Both the position numbers and the translations under genes were made by a program. A DNA stretch of 34,517 bases, from positions 1 through 34,517 of the forward strand of contig CACYDP010000133.1 of the NCBI GenBank assembly GCA_902773135.1, read 5' to 3'. Below, one piece after another: positions 7,366-15,857 of this stretch. The DNA is from an uncultured Ruminococcus sp. Lineage in GTDB: Bacteria > Bacillota > Clostridia > Oscillospirales > Acutalibacteraceae. Every line of letters starts with the position of its first letter. Position 1 is the first letter of the stretch. Below the pieces are notes generated by a model. That model made no database searches. It was not told the origin of the DNA and was given only the letters and a program-made list of their open reading frames with translations.

Positions 7366-8415
7366 TTATAGATCGGCGGATTTTTTGATGATGCCGCAGG
7401 CTCTGTAATGATTTAAAGGGTAGTATTCAACGGGAACGTTTTTTTCTTGTGCCAACCTTAAAATCGGCATCAGCTGAGGAGCATTTTCGTCCGATTTTTG
7501 AATGAGAATTTTATGCGGTACCCGCCTCAAAAGAACCCTTGTGGTTTCCCCTATTCCTGGTTTGACAAGATGAATGTTGTCAATGCCGAAGTGTCGGGCA
7601 ATGGCAGCAGTTTCGTCCCTTCCGCTGCCGATAGGGGCAAGATGACTTTCGGGAGGATGGAGGGTAAAATGTTCTTCAATAGCATTAATAAATTGATAGG
7701 ACAGGTCACGGTCTTTCAATTCCCCGTAGTATACCGCACCGTGAAAATCATTTTCTCCTATGATGTCACTGCGTAAAAATGTCCGGCTGATCAGTCCCGA
7801 TACCGTCGCATTCAGGCAGGAACTGGGGATCAATATGTCCTCGTGTGTTCCGCAAAGATCGGTAATGTTGGCAGGATCGGAGGCAACAGCGATGTCGGGC
7901 GAAACACCCTTGAAATCTTTGACCGCTTCTTTGAGGACATTGTAGATGGCTCCTTTGCCTACCCAGCCGTCAACAAACACGATGCTTTCGGGACGGTGAC
8001 GTTTTAAAATGTAGTTCATTGCGTTTTTATCAATGCCACGTCCTCTGATGATGGAAATCGAGTAATGTGTGACATCAAGATGATATTTGAATCTGATATA
8101 GCGTTTTAAGAGGATTCCGATGGGAATACCCGCTCTTGCGAGAGAAACCAGCACGATCTCTGTCCCTTTGTTTTCAATGATTTTTTGGGCAAGATTGCCG
8201 ACAGCATCGGCTGTGGGTTTTGCAAAATAGGTGAGAGCTTCGTTGTAGATGTTCATATACGTTTCGGTAGGAACATATTCGATGGGAAGCATTTCACAGT
8301 AATGTGTGCCGGATTGTATCAGGCGTTCTCGTTCCTCTGTCGGCTGAGGCTCCACTAATCCGGTGATGTCTTTCAGCAGCAGAATGACATCGTTTTGATG
8401 ATAAGAACTTTTCAT
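7366..8415 (-). CDS. PRTase (StiP family) with C-terminal PELOTA RNA-binding domain
   Basis: A 349-aa protein of the family annotated as 'cysteine protease StiP' but reinterpreted in Ter studies as a phosphoribosyltransferase. A PRPP-loop-like motif IVFVDGWVGKGA lies mid-protein (about 146-157). The last roughly 90 residues, from GIGETTRVLLRRVP to HYRACGII, match the PELOTA-type RNA-binding module. The predicted role is to attach a ribosyl phosphate to a base or related ring while building a nucleoside-like metabolite. This is from published genomic inference, not shown biochemically. The start ATG at 8415 follows GAGGTGG and is one base after the stop of the TRSP-PRTase gene, implying translational coupling. 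Confidence 0.85.
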   Translation of the reverse strand: MKSSYHQNDVILLLKDITGLVEPQPTEERERLIQSGTHYCEMLPIEYVPTETYMNIYNEALTYFAKPTADAVGNLAQKIIENKGTEIVLVSLARAGIPIGILLKRYIRFKYHLDVTHYSISIIRGRGIDKNAMNYILKRHRPESIVFVDGWVGKGAIYNVLKEAVKDFKGVSPDIAVASDPANITDLCGTHEDILIPSSCLNATVSGLISRTFLRSDIIGENDFHGAVYYGELKDRDLSYQFINAIEEHFTLHPPESHLAPIGSGRDETAAIARHFGIDNIHLVKPGIGETTRVLLRRVPHKILIQKSDENAPQLMPILRLAQEKNVPVEYYPLNHYRACGIIKKSADL

Positions 8416-8416
8416 T

Positions 8417-9592
8417 TCAGCACCACCTCACAACATCTATGTCGGTATTTCCGACATGTCTTAATGTATCTGTCAAAGTAAATATTTCTTCACGGCTTTC
8501 GGGAGCATCTGTGATGACAATGACTTTATCGTATTTTTTGACATCATAGATAAAGGTTTTTCTTTTTTCTTCATACGGACTTTTCAGTTCAAAACGTTGG
8601 TGAAGCGGGTAATTTTTGTCAAGGCTTACCATAATGGGACTTCTGGTCGTTGACTGGCATTTTACCCGACAGCCTTGTTTTTCTATTTCATAGGCGGTAT
8701 AGATGGCAGGGTACATAAATTCTTCCGTACCGATGACGAGTACAGATTTTTTCTTTTTGATTTTTGAATTGACACTTTTTTGGCTGATGATGGTGTCGGC
8801 AAGCTGTTGGCAGGCTTTCTGATATTTTGTCGGGTTGACAGTTCTGCGGCTGTCCATATATCCGGAAACATTATAATAATATACAACGCTGGAATGATCA
8901 GCGGACATATCTTCAAATAAATTGCGGCGGTCATAAAAATCATCGTCAAATGACTCCATCGTTTCGCTGTACTGAAGATATTTGCCGTTACAACTGAAAG
9001 TTTCGGCTGTTTTGCTGTTTTCATCATTCTGTGTTTTGACGAGGTAATACAGGTCAATGTTTTTTGCTTGATAGGTTTCCGCATATTCGGATGCCATACC
9101 GTTAATAAGGGAGGCTACCGAAAAATGAATATTTTTTTCCGGATAAGATTTTTTCAATACTTCTGTTAATTTCAGAATGGTATTTCCGGTAGAAACCTCG
9201 TCCTCGACAAACAAAATATCCGTAATACCGTCTATGATGTTGTCAATATCATTTTTGACAAGCCGCTGTTCGGTTGCGTGACTGTGAGATTCGGTAAAGA
9301 AAAGATAGGATACATTTTCTATATCTTCACGAGTAGTGGTCATATAGGTGCCGCCCAGTTTGACGGCAACACGAGTGCCGATAGCAGTAGCTGTTTCAGC
9401 AAAACCGATGATAAGAAGATGATGAGGATTGAATTTGCCGCACAAAGTATCTGCGAGTTCATCAAACATCTGAAAAGCCGATGAGGGAGAGCAGGCGATG
9501 TGCTTTGCTTGAAATCGGTTGACAATCAGGAAATTCCTTTTTTTGTTATTATCTCTTTTGGCTATTTTAATCATTTTATCTTCCGTATACAA
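8417..9592 (-). CDS. Orotate-type PRTase with TRSP domain (Ter biosynthetic module)
   Basis: A 391-aa protein with two domains. The N-terminal PRTase domain has the PRPP-binding motif LFVEDEVSTGNT. The C-terminal TRSP domain contains the name-giving residues in STTRSPIM. It is the second PRTase of the Ter-linked module. I chose the TTG at 9592 because GGAGG lies exactly eight bases before it. The longer reading from an ATG at 9628 adds 12 residues, overlaps the lyase gene by 14 bases and has no ribosome site. The middle gene of a three-gene operon, flanked by the lyase and the StiP-type PRTase. Confidence 0.85.
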   Translation of the reverse strand: MYTEDKMIKIAKRDNNKKRNFLIVNRFQAKHIACSPSSAFQMFDELADTLCGKFNPHHLLIIGFAETATAIGTRVAVKLGGTYMTTTREDIENVSYLFFTESHSHATEQRLVKNDIDNIIDGITDILFVEDEVSTGNTILKLTEVLKKSYPEKNIHFSVASLINGMASEYAETYQAKNIDLYYLVKTQNDENSKTAETFSCNGKYLQYSETMESFDDDFYDRRNLFEDMSADHSSVVYYYNVSGYMDSRRTVNPTKYQKACQQLADTIISQKSVNSKIKKKKSVLVIGTEEFMYPAIYTAYEIEKQGCRVKCQSTTRSPIMVSLDKNYPLHQRFELKSPYEEKRKTFIYDVKKYDKVIVITDAPESREEIFTLTDTLRHVGNTDIDVVRWC

Positions 9593-9614
9593 TCGTGGTT
9601 CCTCCGTTGCGGTG

Positions 9615-10562
9615 TTAATATTTGGCATAATATTGATACATTATTTTTTTAGCCCAAAAATAATGGGTGTTGTATTCGTTCATACGTTCTTTGGCATCGT
9701 TCCCCGAAACGAGTTGGTTGTTATCGTCTGACCAGTTAAGGATTGCCTTCGCATCGTCAAGGTCTTTGTCGGAAATGGTGTATGCTTCGTTGATGACAGG
9801 TATCTGCCGGGGGTGTACGGCTGTTTTGCCGAAAAATCCCATTAGTTTGTCTGCTTTGATTTCGGCTTTCAGACCGGTATCCCAGCCGTCACCGTTATAG
9901 TATTCCCACACAGGAGCGGAAACAACATAGTTCTGTCCAAATATGCATATAATATCCGAAAATATATTGGCAACGGGACGAATGTCATAGATAGTTTCGT
10001 CGATATGCCGTCTGATTCCTAAAGTACCCGAAAGATCATTGCCGCCGACTCTGATATTAAGAATATGATTTTCGACGGGAGTGATTTTTTCCTTGATGCG
10101 AAAAAGCATTTCGGCACGTTTCAGAGGATTAATCATTTCGTGATTTTCCAGTATCGGCATCATATAGATTGGTTGACGGGAATGGCAGGACATTGTGCTG
10201 TCAATAAAATCGTCAGCATTTTCGGGAGAAAATTTTGGGAAAATAAATCCCGTAATTAATTCCGCAGAATTGCCAAGACGCCGGTACAAATCTTTAATTT
10301 GTTCTTTTCGTCTTACTCTGATAAAAATTTTGGGAATAAAAAATTTTCGGGTCTGTGCAGCTTCGTAAATTTTTCCGATGGAGTCCACTAGTATTGCTTC
10401 TGCTTGTTCTACATAAGCACTGCGAATGGTATCTTCCAGGCAAAGGGCAAGGGAAAACGCAGTGCCAAATGCCTCACTGATGATTCTGTCGGGAATTTTG
10501 CTGTTATCCGCGGGTGAATAAAGAAGAGCCTTAACACTGTAATAAATTTGTGAATCTATCAT
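9615..10562 (-). CDS. HpcH/HpaI-like C-C bond lyase (Ter biosynthetic module)
   Basis: A 315-aa soluble protein related to the CitE/HpcH aldolase TIM-barrel group, in the Ter-associated subfamily called C-C bond lyase in Pfam. Supporting stretches are IRVGGNDLSGTLG (about 170-182), typical of the metal and substrate loop, and MGFFGKTAVHPRQIPVINEA near 240-260, the conserved KxxxHPxQ element of the CitE group. The predicted reaction is making or breaking a C-C bond on a keto-acid-type substrate; the real substrate is unknown. First gene of the minus-strand operon, with a GAGG site 11 bases before the ATG and the divergent trypsin-fusion gene upstream. Confidence 0.85.
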   Translation of the reverse strand: MIDSQIYYSVKALLYSPADNSKIPDRIISEAFGTAFSLALCLEDTIRSAYVEQAEAILVDSIGKIYEAAQTRKFFIPKIFIRVRRKEQIKDLYRRLGNSAELITGFIFPKFSPENADDFIDSTMSCHSRQPIYMMPILENHEMINPLKRAEMLFRIKEKITPVENHILNIRVGGNDLSGTLGIRRHIDETIYDIRPVANIFSDIICIFGQNYVVSAPVWEYYNGDGWDTGLKAEIKADKLMGFFGKTAVHPRQIPVINEAYTISDKDLDDAKAILNWSDDNNQLVSGNDAKERMNEYNTHYFWAKKIMYQYYAKY

Positions 10563-10614
10563 TTCTGCTGTTACCTCTGTCTAATAAAATTTTTAATTTG
10601 CGTAAAACAGATAT

Positions 10615-10643
10615 ATTATATCATATTTCCTGAAAAAGCAATA
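10615..10643 (-). promoter_or_regulatory. Promoter for the lyase-PRTase operon
   Basis: On the minus strand a perfect TATAAT (10620-10615) lies 17 bases from a weak -35, TATTGC (10643-10638). TTGCTT with a 15-base spacer is the alternative. The predicted start is about 45 bases upstream of the lyase ATG. A strong -10 with a weak -35 suggests activator or stress control, which is inference. The 186-base divergent gap (10563-10748) holds nothing else I can define beyond an AT-rich stretch near 10660-10680 that may carry the plus-strand promoter. Confidence 0.45.
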
Positions 10644-10748
10644 GACTTTTTTAGCATAATGTGGTATTGTTAATACTATAAAACAAATTTTTTTATCAAA
10701 AATATTTTTTTTTAGAACTATCAAATAGATTTATCGGGCGGTGAAAGA

Positions 10749-12143
10749 ATGTATGATCCAGTAAAGAGAGCGATTCATTCCGTAGCAGAATTTTCTGAAA
10801 TAACAGGAGAATTTTTTTGCCGGGTGATCGGCAGCAGCAGTGCCTGCCAGACGGAGATCTTAATGCTTGAAAAGAAAATGAAATGCCGAAACGATGTGGA
10901 TTATCGGCGAATAGAGGCATTGCCGAAAATTACAGCAATGGATACGGCAGATTTTTATATCCATTGTTACAGACAATATCTGTCCTGCGGCAAAACCGTC
11001 ATACATACCAAACATTACAGCGGGAATGCACGAATCGCCAATGCTGTGAGTGCACTTGAAAAGATATGCCGCAGCGATTTTCCGATGATGTCGGAGTCAA
11101 TGATCACCAATCTGGTAGTGCGTTCACTGTATGTCATAGATGAAGTATTCGGAGATGAGCGAAAAATCCGATTGACCAAAAAGTTGATGATTCCGAATAT
11201 TACGTCCAGAAACGATTACCTTACGGTCTATTTTCTGGCATTGGCAGGCTGCTCTGTACTGCTGCTGCAATATCGGGTCGATATAGATGCAAAGCTGAAT
11301 GCGTTGGCTCTGTCAACGGAACTGAAAGTTGGCAGTTTCGGCAATATGGACTTGCCGCCGTACCAGGCAGCAACCGCTGATGCCGGACAAGCGATGACAG
11401 CGGCAGCGGTCTGTAAGGAAACAGCAAAGCCGGTCATTCAGATTCCGCCGCATCCCCGCCGCAGCAATACACATACGGCTGTACCAAATACTTCCTCTTG
11501 TGATAAGTCCGGCAGGGAGGCACTAACACAATCGGTATATGCACAGCGTCCGGATTTAAAAATCCATTCCCGTACTGAAAAAACATACGAAGAACTGGCA
11601 CAGCTGGCATCTTCTGTTGTGCTGATCGGTATCTATGACAGCCGTGGAAAAAATGTCGGGAGCGGCTCGGGAATTATGATAGGGCGTTCGGGATATATAC
11701 TGACCAATTATCATGTTGTACACGCAGGGGTGTATTATGCTGTCAAAATCGAAAATGATGACGCAGTGTACAAAACCAACGAGGTTATTAAATATCACAA
11801 CGGAATTGATATGGCAATTATACGGATTGACAGACAGCTAAGTCCCTTGCCCGTATATGACGGTTCCAAAAAACTGGTCAGGGGACAGAAAGTGGTGGCA
11901 ATCGGCAGCCCGCTGGGACTTTTTAATTCTGTATCCGATGGTATTATAGCAGGGTTCAGAGAAATAGACAATATTACAATGATACAGTTTACAGCTCCGA
12001 TTTCTCACGGCAGTTCGGGAGGAGCATTGCTGAATATGTACGGTGAGATTATCGGGCTGAGTACAGCAGGTATAGATGACGGGCAGAATATCAATCTTGC
12101 TGTCGGATATGAATATATCAAACCCTTTGTGACGGGTTTTTAA
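10749..12143 (+). CDS. YceG-like unit fused to cytosolic trypsin-like protease
   Basis: A 464-aa protein. Residues about 157-176 (LALAGCSVLLLQY) and the following stretch ending in a DLP turn closely mirror the first repeat of the YceG-like protein at 1023-3311 (LAKAGCDVVLLQY, then ENFP), so the N-terminal 200 residues look like a single YceG unit. A Pro/Ala-rich linker (about 200-275) leads to a chymotrypsin-fold S1 protease (about 283-464) with a complete triad: H322 in NYHVV, D354 in GIDMAI and S423 in GSSGGA. There is no signal peptide, membrane anchor or PDZ domain, unlike HtrA/DegP proteases. The ATG follows a GGTGAAAG site. It sits between the lyase operon and the Ca2+ ATPase, inside the Ter gene set. 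Confidence 0.8.
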   Translation: MYDPVKRAIHSVAEFSEITGEFFCRVIGSSSACQTEILMLEKKMKCRNDVDYRRIEALPKITAMDTADFYIHCYRQYLSCGKTVIHTKHYSGNARIANAVSALEKICRSDFPMMSESMITNLVVRSLYVIDEVFGDERKIRLTKKLMIPNITSRNDYLTVYFLALAGCSVLLLQYRVDIDAKLNALALSTELKVGSFGNMDLPPYQAATADAGQAMTAAAVCKETAKPVIQIPPHPRRSNTHTAVPNTSSCDKSGREALTQSVYAQRPDLKIHSRTEKTYEELAQLASSVVLIGIYDSRGKNVGSGSGIMIGRSGYILTNYHVVHAGVYYAVKIENDDAVYKTNEVIKYHNGIDMAIIRIDRQLSPLPVYDGSKKLVRGQKVVAIGSPLGLFNSVSDGIIAGFREIDNITMIQFTAPISHGSSGGALLNMYGEIIGLSTAGIDDGQNINLAVGYEYIKPFVTGF

Positions 12144-12208
12144 ATTTCTGAAAAAGAAAATCATCTGTAAATTTTGATTTTTTACAGAAAAAAATTGAAT
12201 TTTTTCGA

Positions 12209-12236
12209 TTGACTGTTTTATATTGTATGATATAAT
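12209..12236 (+). promoter_or_regulatory. Promoter for Ca2+ ATPase gene
   Basis: TTGACT (12209-12214), a 16-base spacer and TATAAT (12231-12236) lie about 30 bases before the coding region. The ATPase can therefore be expressed independently of the protease-fusion gene, although no convincing terminator separates them: the CTGTAAA/TTTACAG pairing after the stop has no T-tract on the plus strand. Confidence 0.6.
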
Positions 12237-12266
12237 ATAAACATCATATTAAATTTGAAAGGACGA

Positions 12267-15023
12267 ATGAAATTGAAGTTTAACGGACTGGATAACAAAC
12301 AGGTCGAGGAATCCCGACAAAAATATGGCTCCAATGCCATTCCCGATTCCGAACCGACCACTTTCTGGGCAGAGTTCCTTGAAACGTTCAAAGATCCGAT
12401 GATCAGGATACTTCTTGTCATTGCGGCAATTATGATCGTAATGTTTATTCTTGGTTATGCTGAGATCTATGAACCGCTCGGAACGATTGTGGCAATTATT
12501 GTTGTTGCCATTGTATCGGCGAAAACCGGTGTTGCCTCTGACACAAAGTACAGAGAACTCAAAGACAGCACCAAAAAAGATCAGTGCAAAGTTTACCGTA
12601 ACGGTGAACTGATTGTTATTGATGTTGACGATGTTGTAGTAGGCGACAAGATACTCCTGCAATCCGGCGATAAAATTCCTGCCGACGGTATTCTTGTTTC
12701 GGGTACGATGAGAGTTGATAACTCGGCTCTTAACGGTGAAGCCGAAGAATGTAAGAAAACGGAAACCACAGAGGATTTTCAGCTTACCGATAATATTACG
12801 GGTGATACCTTTGTCGATGAGCACTCTCTTTTCAGAGGGGCAGTGGTATTTGACGGCGAGGGTGTACTCGATGTCAGAAAAGTCGGTCTTGCTACAATGA
12901 TGGGTAAAATGGCAGAAGAAATGCAGGGCGAAGAACCCGATTCTCCGCTGAAAGTTAAGCTGGCAAAGTTGGCTAAGCAAATATCCACTTTCGGCTATAT
13001 CGGTGCAACCGTAATCACCCTTCTTTACATTGCGTACTTTATCTTCCTTGCACCTGTCAAGGTGGGTGACAATATCATCGGTACAGGACCTTCGGTATTC
13101 TTCTCACAGGAATTTGCCTATATTATTCAAAAGTTCATCGAAGCTGTATCCCTTGCGGTTGTGATTATCGTATGTGCCGTTCCTGAAGGATTGCCGTTGA
13201 TGATTTCTCTGGTTCTGATGCAGAATACCAGCAAAATGCTTGACCATAACGTTCTTGTCAGAAAAGCAGAAGGTATTGAAACAGCCGGTTCACTCAATAT
13301 CCTGTTCAGTGATAAAACCGGTACGATCACCAAGGGTGTCCTTGAAGTAGTAGAGTTCTTTACCGCAGACGGCAAAACGATGGCGTTTGACGATATTAAG
13401 AATCATAAAACCGTCAAAGAAAATCTCGATCTGGCAATCGGTAAAAATACACAGTCACAGTTTGATTCTGCTCACGAAATTATCGGCGGTAATATCACAG
13501 ACCGTGCTTTGATGAAATTCCTGGGCGAAGAAACTTTCCGTCAACTGGCATCAAGCAAGGAATATGTCATCACCGCAAGCCAAGGTTTTAACTCCACCAA
13601 CAAATTTAGCCAGGCAAGTATTTCTTCCACAGGAAAGACTTTCTATAAAGGTGCTCCCGAAAGACTGCTTGCAAAGGCTAAAAAATATCTTGATGCAGAC
13701 GGAAAGGTCTGTAATCTGGATATGGACGTTCTGAATGAAAAAATTGACGAACTTTCCAACAAGGCAATGCGTGTGCTTTCATTCGGTTATTCCGAAAAGC
13801 CGCTGAAGGAAAATGAAATCAATGATGATCTTGTTATCATTGGTTTGGTAGGAATACGTGACGATGTTCGTCCCGAAGCAAAACAGGCGATTGCTGAGGT
13901 GCAGAGAGCAGGCATACAGGTTGTTATGATTACGGGTGACCGTCTTGAAACAGCCGTTGCCATTGCCAAGGACGCAGGTCTGATTCAGAAGGACAGCGAC
14001 AGAGTATTGACTTCCGCTATGCTGAATGAATTCTCTGATGATGAACTCAAAAAGATTATTCCGAACATTCGTGTCATCGCAAGAGCACTGCCTACGGATA
14101 AATCCCGTATGGTAAGACTTTGTCAGGAAATGAACCTCGTAGTAGGTATGACGGGTGACGGCGTGAATGACTCCCCGGCACTGAAAAAAGCTGATGTCGG
14201 CTTTGCAATGGGCAGCGGTACAGAAGCCGCAAAAGAAGCCGGTAAGATTGTTATTCTTGACGATAACTTCCGTTCTATCAAAGATGCGATTCTCTACGGA
14301 CGTACGATTTATCACAATATTCTTAAATTCTGTACTTTCCAGCTTGTGATTAATGTCGCAGCGGTGGTAATCAGTGCCATTGCACCTTTCTTTGGTGTAG
14401 AAGAACCGCTGAAAGTAACACATCTTCTTTTTGTCAACCTTGTAATGGATAGTCTGGGTGCCATTATGCTTGGAAATGAACCCGCCAAAGACGAATATAT
14501 GCTTGAAAAACCACGCCGCCGTGATGAAAGTATCATCAGTAAAAAAATGGCTGCTCAGATCGGTGTGATGGCAACTTGGGTAGTGGTGCTGAGTGCGGTA
14601 TATTATATGGTTCCTGCTATTGCAGCATTGTTTGGTTCCCATGCAGCAACCGGCTTTGGTTCGGCTGCCGACCAGTCCCCGCAGCATATGACGGGTTACT
14701 TTGTATTGTTTATTCTTGCAGCTCTGTTCAACGGCTTCAATGTTCGTGATGAAGGCTTTGGAATTTTCAAAGGTCTGGGACAGAATAAAGGCTTTTTGAG
14801 AGTATTCCTTATCATTGTTCTTGTACAGGCATTCATTGTCAATGCAGGTCTGATTCCTTACCTTGGCTGGCTGAGTGAAATGTTCAGCTGTCAGCCCTTC
14901 AGTGCAATCGGCTGGTGTCTGGTAATCCTGATGGCAGTTACAATGATTCCTGTGGATCTTATCAGAAAAGCATTTGTAAAAATATTCAGCAAAAAGGAAA
15001 CAGTTTCCGAAACAGAAGATTGA
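12267..15023 (+). CDS. Calcium-translocating P-type ATPase, PMCA type
   Basis: About 918 aa, P2B-type cation pump. The phosphorylation motif DKTGT has its aspartate near residue 349, the M4 ion site reads PEGLP, the hinge region contains TGDGVND, and M6 has NLVMD as in plasma-membrane Ca2+ pumps. The actuator loop reads LNGEAEE where TGES is usual. It exports cytosolic Ca2+ at the cost of ATP. Ca2+ efflux fits a system whose TerD proteins bind Ca2+. The start is uncertain: the AAAGGA site (12258-12263) is too close to the ATG at 12267 and spaces better to TTG at 12273, while an upstream TTG at 12255 overlaps the site. A strong terminator follows. Confidence 0.9.
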   Translation: MKLKFNGLDNKQVEESRQKYGSNAIPDSEPTTFWAEFLETFKDPMIRILLVIAAIMIVMFILGYAEIYEPLGTIVAIIVVAIVSAKTGVASDTKYRELKDSTKKDQCKVYRNGELIVIDVDDVVVGDKILLQSGDKIPADGILVSGTMRVDNSALNGEAEECKKTETTEDFQLTDNITGDTFVDEHSLFRGAVVFDGEGVLDVRKVGLATMMGKMAEEMQGEEPDSPLKVKLAKLAKQISTFGYIGATVITLLYIAYFIFLAPVKVGDNIIGTGPSVFFSQEFAYIIQKFIEAVSLAVVIIVCAVPEGLPLMISLVLMQNTSKMLDHNVLVRKAEGIETAGSLNILFSDKTGTITKGVLEVVEFFTADGKTMAFDDIKNHKTVKENLDLAIGKNTQSQFDSAHEIIGGNITDRALMKFLGEETFRQLASSKEYVITASQGFNSTNKFSQASISSTGKTFYKGAPERLLAKAKKYLDADGKVCNLDMDVLNEKIDELSNKAMRVLSFGYSEKPLKENEINDDLVIIGLVGIRDDVRPEAKQAIAEVQRAGIQVVMITGDRLETAVAIAKDAGLIQKDSDRVLTSAMLNEFSDDELKKIIPNIRVIARALPTDKSRMVRLCQEMNLVVGMTGDGVNDSPALKKADVGFAMGSGTEAAKEAGKIVILDDNFRSIKDAILYGRTIYHNILKFCTFQLVINVAAVVISAIAPFFGVEEPLKVTHLLFVNLVMDSLGAIMLGNEPAKDEYMLEKPRRRDESIISKKMAAQIGVMATWVVVLSAVYYMVPAIAALFGSHAATGFGSAADQSPQHMTGYFVLFILAALFNGFNVRDEGFGIFKGLGQNKGFLRVFLIIVLVQAFIVNAGLIPYLGWLSEMFSCQPFSAIGWCLVILMAVTMIPVDLIRKAFVKIFSKKETVSETED

Positions 15024-15038
15024 TTATCGAAAGGAGCA

Positions 15039-15072
15039 GGGGTATACAGTGATGTACTGTATACCCCTTTTT
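15039..15072 (+). terminator. Intrinsic terminator after Ca2+ ATPase, in leader of HAD gene
   Basis: GGGGTATACAGT (15039-15050) pairs perfectly with ACTGTATACCCC (15056-15067) around a GATGT loop and is followed by T5. It lies only eight bases before the HAD start codon, so it could act as an attenuator controlling read-through into the HAD-MATE pair. Confidence 0.85.
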
Positions 15073-15080
15073 AAATTGTT

Positions 15081-15857
15081 ATGGAGATATTTTATACAGA
15101 TCTTGACAATACAATGATATATTCCTATCAACACTTTATTGGTGCTGATAAACGCTGTGTAGAGGTGTACAGGGGCAGGGAAATTTCCTTTATTACGGAA
15201 AAGACATTTGAGCTGTTCAATGCAATATATCAAAAAATCAACATTGTACCCGTTACCACAAGAACCGTTGAGCAGTATCAAAGAATTGATTTTGGAACAG
15301 GCGGCTTCCGGTACGCCCTGACCTGTAACGGAGGGATTCTCCTGAAAGACGGATGTCCCGATCAAAACTGGTATGAAGAATCCCTCAAAATGACGGAAGA
15401 TGCCAGAGAAGAAATGCAGAAAGCCACAGAACTTTTACAGCGTGACAGCAATGTAATGTTTGAAGTCAGATTTATCGAAAAACTTTTTGTGTTTACAAAA
15501 AGCAATGCTCCCGACAAAACAGCTGCTATGCTGCAAAAACATCTTGACAGCACAGTGGCAGATGTTTTTACCAACGGTGTAAAGGTTTATGTTGTGCCAA
15601 AAAATCTCGATAAAGGAACTGCTGTCAAAAGGTTCAGCCGTCAGTTTCATATCGGACAAAGTATTGCGGCGGGCGACAGCCTGTTTGATCTATCAATGCT
15701 TCAGGCGGCAGATGAGGCAATTTGTCCGGAAGAGTTAGCAAAATACATAGTTGGCAAAAATCCGATAGTGTGCAAAGAAAATGAACTGCTGTCAGAAAAG
15801 GCACTCGAAAGGGTACTAAGCAGGATCGCTAAAACCGGAGGAAGGCATTTTGGATAA
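15081..15857 (+). CDS. HAD family phosphatase of the Ter biosynthetic module
   Basis: A 258-aa HAD hydrolase. Motif I is DLDNT (nucleophile D7, acid D9) and motif IV is GDSLFD near 200-205; a Cof-type cap lies between. This sequence type is the HAD linked to terD/PRTase/lyase clusters, where it is predicted to dephosphorylate a sugar-phosphate or nucleotide intermediate. The substrate is not known. The ATG at 15081 is fixed by motif I, yet no Shine-Dalgarno precedes it. The nearest AAGGAG (15031-15036) is on the far side of the terminator hairpin. The last eight bases overlap the MATE gene start, implying coupled translation. Confidence 0.85.
   Translation: MEIFYTDLDNTMIYSYQHFIGADKRCVEVYRGREISFITEKTFELFNAIYQKINIVPVTTRTVEQYQRIDFGTGGFRYALTCNGGILLKDGCPDQNWYEESLKMTEDAREEMQKATELLQRDSNVMFEVRFIEKLFVFTKSNAPDKTAAMLQKHLDSTVADVFTNGVKVYVVPKNLDKGTAVKRFSRQFHIGQSIAAGDSLFDLSMLQAADEAICPEELAKYIVGKNPIVCKENELLSEKALERVLSRIAKTGGRHFG

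Noticed and set aside
10749..12143. Classification as an HtrA/DegP periplasmic protease
   Set aside because: The catalytic domain is similar, but there is no membrane anchor, signal peptide or PDZ domain, and the N-terminal half resembles a Ter-module protein.
12158..12200. CTGTAAA/TTTACAG hairpin after the trypsin-fusion gene as a terminator
   Set aside because: The stem is short and AT-rich and is followed by A's, not T's, on the coding strand.
13779..14687. 302-codon minus-strand frame opposite the Ca2+ ATPase
   Set aside because: Rich in His, Cys and Asn with no recognisable motif. The opposite strand encodes the conserved TGDGVND region of the pump.
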